From NCBI GenBank assembly GCA_018715295.1, contig DVLY01000148.1, positions 1 through 14,390 of the forward strand: a stretch of 14,390 bases of DNA, given 5' to 3'. Under the pieces are notes generated by a model that was given only the letters and a program-made list of their open reading frames with translations, had not been told where the DNA came from and made no database searches. Source of the DNA: Candidatus Merdimorpha stercoravium (GTDB lineage: Bacteria; Bacteroidota; Bacteroidia; Flavobacteriales; UBA1820). The translations under genes and the position numbers were made by a program. Position 1 is the stretch's first letter, and each line of letters opens with the position of its first letter. Positions 5,967 through 14,390 of this stretch are shown here, piece after piece.

Positions 5967-8777
5967 TCATTGCACGGCAAAGTTTTCCACCAGTTGCAAC
6001 TCGTCGGTCGGTGGGGTTTCCTGATCGAAGAGCGGGCAGAAAACCGTCGTCTCGGTGCTTTGCTTGCCGTCGATGTCGATCGCGCTGTTGAGAACCATCT
6101 GGAGGAATTGGGCTTCGGAGAGTTTTTCGGCGTACATCCGGTCTACCAGTTCCTTGCATTCCTTGAGCGATTTGTTGCCGTAGCGCACCAGTTTGCCGTA
6201 GGCGATGGCATTGAGCCCGAGCGCAGGAAGCCCTACGAAGGCCGTCTTTTGCGTCACGGACAGTTTGATCAGCGTGGTCTTGAGTTCCTTGAGGTCTTCG
6301 AGGTTCCGCAGGCAGTAGGTGAGTTCGGCCGGGATGGACTCCAGGTTTTCCCCGCGCGTGGATTTCAGGGCTACCGCCTTGCAGACTTGCCCGGCGTTGG
6401 TCTCCAGGTAGTAGGTGTGTATCTCGTAAAAAGGACGGGTCTTTTCTATCATGCTTTCAACTTTGGAATAGGCGTTGGAGAATCCGATCAGGAAGTCGTC
6501 CACGCTCTCCTGTCCGGACGAGGTCGGGCGCTCCCATTTGTTTTCGATCGTCTTTTCGCTCCACGCGGGCTGGGTGATCACCGCTTGGGACAGCCGTGCC
6601 GCTTTGGGGATATTGAGCTCCATACGGTCCTTGGACAGTATGATGTCGTAGAAAATGTATTGCCCCGACCAGTTGTCGGTATTGGCCAGCCAGAACATCA
6701 ACTGCTGGCACCCGTCGATGGGAACGGTGATGGTCTGGGGTTCCATCGTCTCGTACACGGTCAGCTGCGCCACCACTTTCTGGTCTGCCCCGATGAGCAG
6801 CGTCTCCTTGTAGTCGTCTGCCCGGATGTGGGGATGGCAGCAGGCCACGGTGAACGTTACGGTGTTGTATTCCCCGTAGGTGTTGAAAGCCGCGCAGGAG
6901 TTTTCCAGGGCTTCGCCGCCGGCAGCCAGCATCAGCAGCGCCGCCGCTCCGATCAGGGTGCTGCCCACCATCGCTCCGCCCACTGCCACGCCGCCGGCGA
7001 CGAATGCCGAGCCGACCGCCGCACCGCCGAGCGCTCCGGCGACGGCACCGTCCGTACCGGAAAGCACGCCGTGGTCGAGCGAGAAGTGTACGCTGGTCTG
7101 GAGCATAAACCCTTTGTAGATGCGCTGCCCGTTCAGGTCGAAGTATTTCCGCTGGGTGGACCCGTCGTAGAAGATCTCATCGGCGGAGTCTTTCATCGGG
7201 CTCACGTAATGGATGTACGGCGCTCCGAGGTCGATCAGGTTCACCGTATGCGGGAAGTCCGGTTTGGGATGGACAAAGAGGTCGTTCTCGACAGGTTCGC
7301 CGCGGTAGACCACCAGGTCGGCAATGCCGAAGGCGGCCGCATCGAGCGTTCCCGACCCTTGGCTCTCGAAACGCAATTTCCGGCAGCGGTTCAGCGGGAC
7401 GGTGTATTCCTGGTTGGGGTAGGTAGCTATCAGGGGCGTTTCGAGTACCAGCGAATCGTCGGCATATACCCGCAGCACGTCGTTGTTCATCGCCCAGCTC
7501 TTGCCTACGTATCCGGCGACGAAGCTCACGTAGTCGAATTCGTTCCCCAGGTCGAAGACGGCAAAGGAGCGCGTATCGTCGCTCAGTACGTTGGCCTTAT
7601 TGTACAGGATGAACCCTTCGCTGAACTTCACCCCGCCCATCGAAAAGGTGATGTAGTCCGAGGTGCCGTCGAAGATCTGTTTTTCCGTTTGTGCCAGTGC
7701 GGAGTAGGGAGGAATGTTCGAGATGAGTTTGCACACGTCGGGCAGCGATTTGAGCCGGGGGTCGGGCGGGGCTGCCGTCTCGTTTTCCTCTTGCGGTTTT
7801 TCGCCCGCAGGATACGCCATGATGTGGGCGATGGCTCCGTACATCGACCCCGAGGACTGTTCGGAATGGAACGAGAGCATCTGGCATCCCGTAACATCCA
7901 GGGTTACCTGCTGTGCAATGTCGTCGTTGGACATTTCCTTCTCGTAGAGGATCTTCCCGTCCCCCTTGACCGTAAACCAACCGGAGCCTACCGCTCCCTC
8001 CGTGTTGTCGGTCGGGCCGATGAGGAAAGTCAAGGTCGAGTATTGGCCCCGCAGGTTGAAGTACGCCCAACCCGGGTTGTTGCCCACGATAGCCCGTTGC
8101 ATGTCGGCCGCCAGGCCGTAGGGGTATTTCTGGCCGTTGATCTCGATGGCGGTTTCGTCGTCCGGGGTTACGCACGTCAGGCGGTAATTCTGGAAGTAGG
8201 GCTTGAGGTCTTTTACCAGTTCGATCGTCTTGGGGGCCGAGGTGATCGGGTTGCCGGTCTCCACAGGAGTTTGCCCGGCTGTCCACAACGTGGCTTCGGC
8301 CACCCCGATGTAGCCCCCGCCGGAGACCATGACGAATTTCAACTCGTTCACTCCTTTGATGTCCAGGGTGATGCGTTCGGGAATGCCGTAGGGGTAGATC
8401 ACTTTGTCCAGGATCTTGCGCCCGTCGGCCAGCACGGTAAAGATGATCGGGTCGGTGGCGATGCCCGTGCCGCCGGCGCCCATGTTGAAGTTCTCATGGC
8501 CGAGGACGAACATCAACCGGTCGTATTTGCCTGCGAGTTGGAACGTAGCGTATCCCGGCGTATAGGGCCCTACCGAATGCCCGATCGTAAAGCCCCCGTA
8601 CCAGGAAAGCCCGCCGCTCATCTCGATCTTTTTCGAGGAAGGCCCGGTGTATTTGTAGGCCGTATAGCAATGTTCATCGACGGGGGAGTGCAGGTTGACC
8701 AAGTATTTTACCTGTCCCGAAAGCCCGTTCCCCCCGAGCAGGAGGACGGTCAGCAGCAGGGTAAAGAAGCGTTTCAT
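5967..8777 (-). CDS. Exported protein with four NPCBM-like repeats and an inserted glycine zipper
   Basis: A 936-aa protein. Residues 1-21 form a typical signal peptide (MKRFF, then LLLTVLLLGG, then SGQ). Four repeats resembling NPCBM/NEW2 carbohydrate-binding modules follow, at about 50-167, 205-323, 365-492 and 535-715. Their core strands are ATFQLAGKYDRLMFVLG, AYFNLRGQYSTLTFLIG, AVFDLGNEFDYVSFVAG and AAFNTYGEYNTVTFTVA, each followed by a D..L.V DG-type strand and a VTLDVTGC-type strand. In repeat 4 a 45-residue uncharged Gly/Ala/Val segment (577-621) splits the domain. A linker at 325-345 is rich in E and P. The C-terminus (about 740-936) is helical and unassigned. No hydrolase domain is visible, unlike most NPCBM carriers. 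An upstream in-frame start at 8831 would place residues before the signal peptide and overlap the preceding gene, so I chose 8777. Neighbours lie 40 bases away on each side. Function unknown; envelope or extracellular location is inferred. Confidence 0.82.
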   Translation of the reverse strand: MKRFFTLLLTVLLLGGNGLSGQVKYLVNLHSPVDEHCYTAYKYTGPSSKKIEMSGGLSWYGGFTIGHSVGPYTPGYATFQLAGKYDRLMFVLGHENFNMGAGGTGIATDPIIFTVLADGRKILDKVIYPYGIPERITLDIKGVNELKFVMVSGGGYIGVAEATLWTAGQTPVETGNPITSAPKTIELVKDLKPYFQNYRLTCVTPDDETAIEINGQKYPYGLAADMQRAIVGNNPGWAYFNLRGQYSTLTFLIGPTDNTEGAVGSGWFTVKGDGKILYEKEMSNDDIAQQVTLDVTGCQMLSFHSEQSSGSMYGAIAHIMAYPAGEKPQEENETAAPPDPRLKSLPDVCKLISNIPPYSALAQTEKQIFDGTSDYITFSMGGVKFSEGFILYNKANVLSDDTRSFAVFDLGNEFDYVSFVAGYVGKSWAMNNDVLRVYADDSLVLETPLIATYPNQEYTVPLNRCRKLRFESQGSGTLDAAAFGIADLVVYRGEPVENDLFVHPKPDFPHTVNLIDLGAPYIHYVSPMKDSADEIFYDGSTQRKYFDLNGQRIYKGFMLQTSVHFSLDHGVLSGTDGAVAGALGGAAVGSAFVAGGVAVGGAMVGSTLIGAAALLMLAAGGEALENSCAAFNTYGEYNTVTFTVACCHPHIRADDYKETLLIGADQKVVAQLTVYETMEPQTITVPIDGCQQLMFWLANTDNWSGQYIFYDIILSKDRMELNIPKAARLSQAVITQPAWSEKTIENKWERPTSSGQESVDDFLIGFSNAYSKVESMIEKTRPFYEIHTYYLETNAGQVCKAVALKSTRGENLESIPAELTYCLRNLEDLKELKTTLIKLSVTQKTAFVGLPALGLNAIAYGKLVRYGNKSLKECKELVDRMYAEKLSEAQFLQMVLNSAIDIDGKQSTETTVFCPLFDQETPPTDELQLVENFAVQ

Positions 8778-8817
8778 AGCGTGCTTATATTTTTTTGTGT
8801 CGTTCTGTTTTTCCGGA

Positions 8818-9216
8818 TCAGGCCCACGCATCGTACCGCCCGTCCTGTTCGTCCAGTTCCTCGAAATCGAACGGCTCGTCGGCGTCGATCAGGCGCAGGG
8901 AGAGTCCGAAGATTCCCCCTTCGCCCTGCACCGCCACCTCGGTTTCGGGGCATTCGTCCAGGTGCAGCGCGTAGTGCTGGCCGGGGGAGCGCCCGCCCGG
9001 GGGACGGACGCAGAATTCGAATTCCAGCGCCGAACACCGCACCGGGATCAGTTCGGGCAAGGCAGCCTCCGGCAGGGAGAATCTGCGCAGGGCTATCGCA
9101 TCGCATCCCGGGATGAGTTCGTCCCTGTCGTAGAACACCCTTTCCCACAGGCGAGCCTCCCGGCCGGTCGAGAGGATCACTTGCAGGATGTCCCAGTAAT
9201 GCGTCGCCGTTGTCAT
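8818..9216 (-). CDS. Hypothetical acidic protein (132 aa)
   Basis: An unrecognised 132-aa protein. It begins MTTATHYWDILQVILSTGREARLWERVFYDRDEL and has a mixed strand-like middle (SALEFEFCVRPPGG, HYALHLDECPETEVAVQGEGGIFGLSLRLID). The strongly acidic C-terminus (DADEPFDFEELDEQDGRYDAWA region, 111-132) has few basic residues. No signal peptide, transmembrane segment or catalytic motif is apparent, so it is probably cytosolic. Its start codon overlaps the stop of the 103-aa gene (ATGA at 9216-9213), a sign of translational coupling, and its stop lies 40 bases before the exported 936-aa gene. Partnership with one of these products is inferred from this arrangement alone. Confidence 0.78.
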   Translation of the reverse strand: MTTATHYWDILQVILSTGREARLWERVFYDRDELIPGCDAIALRRFSLPEAALPELIPVRCSALEFEFCVRPPGGRSPGQHYALHLDECPETEVAVQGEGGIFGLSLRLIDADEPFDFEELDEQDGRYDAWA

Positions 9217-9524
9217 CGCGTTATGGTTTCAAAGGTGTACCACCATTTGTGCCGCCCGTCGCGGGTATAGACGGGGGTGCGGTTCAGGGTGTTTTCTTCG
9301 ACGGTATAGTTTTCGCCCGCGGTGGCGAGGACGACCCCCTGGGGAGCGAGTGTCTTTATCCGGACGGCTCCGTCCAGTCGTTCGGTCGGACTGTTCGGGA
9401 ACAAGGCGCATCCCTCTGCCTGCGGAGCAAGTTCGACTTCTGCCTGTTCGCTGAAATGGGAGGAACTCCGGGTTACCTCGCATTCGTTTTCCCAAAAGTA
9501 GGTCGCTTTGAGTATTTTTGCCAT
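9213..9524 (-). CDS. Hypothetical protein (103 aa), first gene of cassette
   Basis: An unrecognised 103-aa protein starting MAKILKATYFWENECEV. It looks beta-rich (AEVELAPQAEG, AVRIKTLAPQGVVLATAGENYTVEE) and ends with a basic/aromatic block GRHKWWYTFETITR (90-103). No signal peptide or membrane segment is present. I chose the ATG at 9524, preceded by an A-rich leader (AAACAAAAGAAAACGCG). The in-frame frame extends to 9638, but that upstream ATG sits in the apparent promoter. Its stop overlaps the start of the 132-aa gene by four bases (ATGA). As the first gene after a recognisable promoter it heads the five-gene leftward cassette. Function cannot be stated. Confidence 0.75.
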   Translation of the reverse strand: MAKILKATYFWENECEVTRSSSHFSEQAEVELAPQAEGCALFPNSPTERLDGAVRIKTLAPQGVVLATAGENYTVEENTLNRTPVYTRDGRHKWWYTFETITR

Positions 9525-9627
9525 CGCGTTTTCTTTTGTTTCCTCGCTTAAGGCAGGCTTTGCCGCTATCTGGACAACGCCCGAGGCAAGGTTTCCCGTT
9601 CCCGCCGGGACAGGGCCCTCAACTGAA
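9525..9627 (-). other. Structured leader of the leftward cassette
   Basis: About 100 bases between the promoter and the first cassette gene. It can pair CCTCG (9542-9546) with CGAGG (9582-9586), enclosing a small hairpin GGCA/TGCC (9552-9555 with 9561-9564). Another pairing is TCCCG/CGGGA around 9595-9611. The last 15 bases before the ATG are A-rich. No known riboswitch was recognised. Confidence 0.3.
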
Positions 9628-9657
9628 CGAATGTACAAAAAAGATTTAATTTAACAA
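9628..9657 (-). promoter_or_regulatory. Promoter of the five-gene leftward cassette
   Basis: On the minus strand a -33 TTG (9657-9655) is followed after 19 bases by TACATTCG (9635-9628), one mismatch from TAnnTTTG. The spacer is AT-rich (TTAAATTAAATCTTTTTTG). It precedes the 103-aa gene by about 100 bases. Consensus-based call. Confidence 0.5.
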
Positions 9658-9769
9658 CTGTTAGGCAACAATACTCCGCAATTTTCTTTCGATTCTGCGT
9701 GCAGAGAGGCCTCAATAGTGTTTTTTATGCAAAATGGACAGCCCCCCATGCAGCAAGGGGAGAGGGGGG

Positions 9770-9793
9770 TAAAACAGTCAGTAAAATAGTCAG
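9770..9793. repeat. Two-copy 12-bp tandem repeat
   Basis: TAAAACAGTCAG (9770-9781) is directly followed by TAAAATAGTCAG (9782-9793), 11 of 12 bases identical, with a partial third unit starting TATAAAA. It lies beside a C6...G6 stretch (9742-9769) in the non-coding zone between the cassette promoter and the tRNA terminator. No function is evident. Confidence 0.6.
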
Positions 9794-9796
9794 TAT

Positions 9797-9837
9797 AAAA
9801 ATAAATCGCTCTGTAAAACAAAGTTTTACAGAGCGAT
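9797..9837 (-). terminator. Intrinsic terminator of the tRNA pair
   Basis: Perfect 15-bp inverted repeat: ATCGCTCTGTAAAAC (9805-9819), AAA loop, GTTTTACAGAGCGAT (9823-9837). On the minus strand the hairpin lies four bases after the tRNA-Lys 3' end and runs into a T-rich tail (TTATTTTTATA). Confidence 0.8.
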
Positions 9838-9840
9838 CTG

Positions 9841-9913
9841 TGATCCAACTGGGACTCGAACCCAGGGCCCTTTCATTAAAAGTGAAATGCTCTACCGACT
9901 GAGCTATTGGATC
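9841..9913 (-). tRNA. tRNA-Lys (anticodon UUU)
   Basis: A 73-nt tRNA on the minus strand. The acceptor stem GATCCAA pairs with TTGGATC and the discriminator is A. The D arm contains AGCTCAGTCGGTAGAGC. The anticodon stem TTTCA/TGAAA encloses loop CTTTTAA, giving anticodon TTT. The T arm CTGGGTTCGAGTCCCAG is intact. The 3' CCA is not encoded and must be added. It is 19 bases downstream of tRNA-Leu and followed by a hairpin terminator. Confidence 0.97.
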
Positions 9914-9932
9914 TACCGTTTTTGAAAATCGG

Positions 9933-10018
<86 letters not shown>

Positions 10019-10056
10019 AGGGTATGGTGCTCGCCAATGTTTCCATTTGAGCGTTG

Positions 10057-10086
10057 CAAAGGTACGCCTTTTTTTCAAACTGCAAA
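10057..10086 (-). promoter_or_regulatory. Promoter of the tRNA-Leu/tRNA-Lys unit
   Basis: On the minus strand -33 TTTG (10086-10083) is followed after 18 bases by TACCTTTG (10064-10057), an exact TAnnTTTG match in the form (TACCTTTGCA) often seen before stable-RNA genes in Bacteroidetes. It lies about 40 bases upstream of tRNA-Leu. Between it and the mutA promoter (10087-10201) I see nothing definite. Confidence 0.7.
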
Positions 10087-10201
10087 GGTTTTTCCTCGGA
10101 TTTTTTCCTTGGGCGTCCCATTCTTCACCCGGTCTGTTTCGATCCATTTCCAAAACCTTAAAATAAAGGCGTTAAAATTTCATTCCCTCGTCTTTATTGC
10201 C

Positions 10202-10209
10202 TAAATTTG
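10202..10209 (+). promoter_or_regulatory. -7 element of the mutAB promoter
   Basis: TAAATTTG exactly matches TAnnTTTG, 89 bases upstream of the mutA ATG, implying a leader of roughly 80 bases. The expected -33 site reads TTTC rather than TTTG. The leader contains a small TGTCT-CAC-AGACA inverted repeat (10238-10250) and becomes A-rich just before the start. No cobalamin riboswitch features were recognised. Confidence 0.5.
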
Positions 10210-10298
10210 CCGTGCATTTTTGCAAAATATCGGCAACTGTCTCACAGACAACTATCAATCAGTGAGTTAATCTTTCAAAAACTTCACAATAAATAACG

Positions 10299-12155
10299 AT
10301 GAGTAGTAAAAAATTGTTTAGCGAATTCGCGCCCGTGTCCAAGGAGCAATGGATCGCCAAGGCTACCGAAGACCTCAAAGGCGCCGATTTCCAGAAGAAA
10401 CTCGTATGGCGCACCTACGAGGGATTCGACATCCAGCCTTTCTACACGATCGAGGATCTGGAAGGCCGGGAACTGGTTACCAACCTCAACCGGGCTTTCG
10501 CTCGCGATGAAAACGCTACCGGCGCCCGTTCGTGGGTCAACTACACCGAAGTCCTGGTAGAGGACGAGGCCAAGGCCAACCAAACCGCTCTCGCAGACCT
10601 CGACGAGCGGGGAGCAGACGGTATCGTGTTCAACCTCAACGGCCGCGAGACGGTCGATCTCGAAACGCTGCTCAAGGGCATCGAGGTAGCTTGCTGCGCC
10701 GTTTCCTTCAAACAGGCCGGCTGCCCCGGGAAGTTTACCGAGGCGTACTTCGCTTACCTGAACGCCAAAGGCGTCGATCTGAACAAGGTAACGGGTTACC
10801 TCTACAACGACCCCATCGGCACGTGGACCACTACGGGCAAGGAACCTTGCTACAAATGCTTGGCCAAGGCCATCAAAGCCGCATCGGCCGCTCCGCACTT
10901 CTACGCACTGACCGTTTGCTCGGCTCCGTTCGTCAATGCCGGTTCCAACTACACCCAGGAACTGGCCTTCACGCTGGCCAAACTCACCGACTACATCGAC
11001 AAACTCGAAGCGGAAGGTGTTACGGCCAAGGAGGTGTTTGAAAACGCAATGCCGCTGATGGGCATGAACACCGACTATTTCTTCGAGATCGCCAAGTTCC
11101 GCGCCCTGCGCGCCCTGTGGATCGAACTCGAAGCCCTGTACAATACCGGGTTGGATCCCAAGAGCGTCAAGATCGGTGCCGAATCGTCCGTATGGGCCGT
11201 GGCCAAATACGACCCGTATGTGAACATGCTGCGTTCCACCACCGAAGGCATGTCGGCCGTACTGGGCGGGGTGGATGCGCTGGCCATCGCCCCGTACGAT
11301 TCGACGTTTGAACAGCCGACGTCGTTCTCCAACCGCATTGCGCTCAATATCTCCCACCTGCTCAAGGAAGAGAGCTACTTCGACAAGGTGGTCGATCCGG
11401 CGGCCGGTTCCTACTACATCGAAAACCTGACCGACACCCTGATCGAAAAAGCGCTCGAACTCTTCCGGGCTACCGAAGCAGCCGGCGGATTCGTCGCTCA
11501 GTTCGCTGCCGGGAACATCCAGCAGCAGATCGCCCAGGTGCGTCAGGCCAAACGTGCCGACATCGCCAAACGCAAACAGGCTTACGTGGGCGTGAACCGC
11601 TACCCGAACACCAAGGAGGTGCTGGAAGACCCGCAGTGCTGCGGCGGCAAGAAATGCCAGGCTCAGCCCGAAGGACTGGAGCTGCTTCCCTGCCAGCACG
11701 CGGCCAAACCGTTCGAATGCCTGCGTCAGCGCACCGAAATGTACGCCAAGGCCAGCGGACGTCGTCCGAAGGTATTCCTGGCCGGTTACGGCAATCCGGC
11801 CATGCGTACGGCCCGTGCAACTTTCTCCGGAGATTTCTTCGGGGTGGCCGGTTTTGAAATCCTGCCCGAAGGCGTCTATGCCGATGCGGCTACCGCCGGT
11901 GCCGAAAGCGCCAAGGCCGATGCCGAGATCGTGGTGATCTGCTCTTCGGACGACGACTACGTGGCTTCCGCTGCCGAGTTCGCTCGCGCTTTCAAGGCCG
12001 CTGCTCCCGATAAGATGCTCGTTCTGGCCGGTTATCCTGCCGATGTGGTGGAAGACCTCAAGGCTGCCGGAGTGGACGACTTCATCCATGTGAAGGTCAA
12101 TGCTCTCGAAGCATTGAAGGGCTACCAGGAAAAACTGGGCATCCAGATCGATTAA
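10299..12155 (+). CDS. mutA: Methylmalonyl-CoA mutase, small (beta) subunit
   Basis: A 618-aa subunit, the usual length. With MutB it forms the heterodimer interconverting succinyl-CoA and (R)-methylmalonyl-CoA, the step that leads to propionate in Bacteroidales. Residues about 1-430 form the TIM-barrel-like domain (KLVWRTYEGFDIQPFYT near the N-terminus; VDPAAGSYYIENLTD at about 366-380; VGVNRYPN at about 431-438). The C-terminal cobalamin-type domain (about 485-618) starts GRRPKVFLAGYG. It lacks the cobalt-binding DxHxxG motif, reading NPAMRTARATFSGDFFG instead, as expected for the non-catalytic subunit. Between the domains lies a cluster of five cysteines (447, 448, 453, 465, 474). It starts the mutAB operon, has an A-rich leader, and is 36 bases ahead of mutB. 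Confidence 0.96.
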   Translation: MSSKKLFSEFAPVSKEQWIAKATEDLKGADFQKKLVWRTYEGFDIQPFYTIEDLEGRELVTNLNRAFARDENATGARSWVNYTEVLVEDEAKANQTALADLDERGADGIVFNLNGRETVDLETLLKGIEVACCAVSFKQAGCPGKFTEAYFAYLNAKGVDLNKVTGYLYNDPIGTWTTTGKEPCYKCLAKAIKAASAAPHFYALTVCSAPFVNAGSNYTQELAFTLAKLTDYIDKLEAEGVTAKEVFENAMPLMGMNTDYFFEIAKFRALRALWIELEALYNTGLDPKSVKIGAESSVWAVAKYDPYVNMLRSTTEGMSAVLGGVDALAIAPYDSTFEQPTSFSNRIALNISHLLKEESYFDKVVDPAAGSYYIENLTDTLIEKALELFRATEAAGGFVAQFAAGNIQQQIAQVRQAKRADIAKRKQAYVGVNRYPNTKEVLEDPQCCGGKKCQAQPEGLELLPCQHAAKPFECLRQRTEMYAKASGRRPKVFLAGYGNPAMRTARATFSGDFFGVAGFEILPEGVYADAATAGAESAKADAEIVVICSSDDDYVASAAEFARAFKAAAPDKMLVLAGYPADVVEDLKAAGVDDFIHVKVNALEALKGYQEKLGIQID

Positions 12156-12191
12156 TCAAACGCAGGAATCAAAAAAACAAAGGAAAGTAAA

Positions 12192-14339
<2,148 letters not shown>

Positions 14340-14366
14340 TCCTCTTTAGGAAAAGTCCAGGCAAGC

Positions 14367-14390
14367 GTGCCCGGCCGAAAGGCCGGGCAC
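14367..14390 (+). terminator. Terminator hairpin after mutB (cut by window edge)
   Basis: Perfect 10-bp GC-rich stem GTGCCCGGCC / GGCCGGGCAC closed by a GAAA tetraloop, 27 bases after the mutB stop. The window ends at the last base of the stem, so the U-tract cannot be seen. The position and form fit an intrinsic terminator for mutAB. Confidence 0.7.

Noticed and set aside
5946..9116. Very long plus-strand open frame (about 1056 codons) opposite the exported protein
   Set aside because: It is antisense to a frame with a signal peptide and four repeated domains, and its own translation shows no recognisable domain. Long antisense frames are common in GC-rich coding DNA.
9651..9848. 65-codon minus-strand frame between the cassette and the tRNAs
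   Set aside because: It crosses the tRNA terminator hairpin and enters the tRNA-Lys 3' end; composition is not protein-like.
4462..9932. Genomic island inserted at the tRNA genes
   Set aside because: tRNA genes flank the unknown cassette, but no integrase and no copy of a tRNA 3' end was found near 4462-4546, and base composition looks like the neighbours.
10210..10298. Cobalamin riboswitch before mutAB
   Set aside because: The leader is too short and no B12-box-like conserved stretch was recognised.

Overview
The window looks like chromosomal DNA of a GC-rich member of the Bacteroidales. A Rikenellaceae/Alistipes-like genome would fit, but the genus is an inference. Supporting signs are several exact TAnnTTTG promoter elements of the Bacteroidetes type, A-rich rather than Shine-Dalgarno leaders, a DUF5606 gene beside peptide deformylase, and a two-subunit methylmalonyl-CoA mutase operon.

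Left part (46-3538, minus strand): a housekeeping series reading right to left. The order is kdsC (KDO-8-phosphate phosphatase, LPS synthesis), a Maf-family nucleotide pyrophosphatase, ruvX/yqgF (Holliday junction resolvase/16S rRNA processing family), def (peptide deformylase), a DUF5606 gene and an unrecognised 190-aa protein with an internal duplication. It closes with a strong 21-bp hairpin terminator. ruvX has its own promoter lying in the end of maf. miaA (tRNA dimethylallyltransferase) leaves divergently on the plus strand from a short two-promoter region shared with kdsC.

Middle part (4547-9657, minus strand): a tightly spaced five-gene cassette from one recognisable promoter. In transcription order it encodes a 103-aa unknown, a 132-aa acidic unknown (ATGA overlap), a 936-aa exported protein, a 221-aa helical unknown and a DUF1963/YwqG-family protein. 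The exported protein has four NPCBM-like carbohydrate-binding-type repeats, the fourth split by a 45-residue glycine-zipper hydrophobic segment. This is the least explained and most interesting region. Its function is unknown; an envelope-directed or toxin/immunity-like role is only a hypothesis.

Right part (9805-14390): tRNA-Leu(GAG) and tRNA-Lys(UUU) on the minus strand, with a promoter upstream and a terminator downstream. Then come mutA and mutB on the plus strand, the small and large subunits of adenosylcobalamin-dependent methylmalonyl-CoA mutase (succinate to propionate pathway). They are followed by a hairpin cut by the window edge. No integrase, transposase, CRISPR array or rRNA gene was seen.
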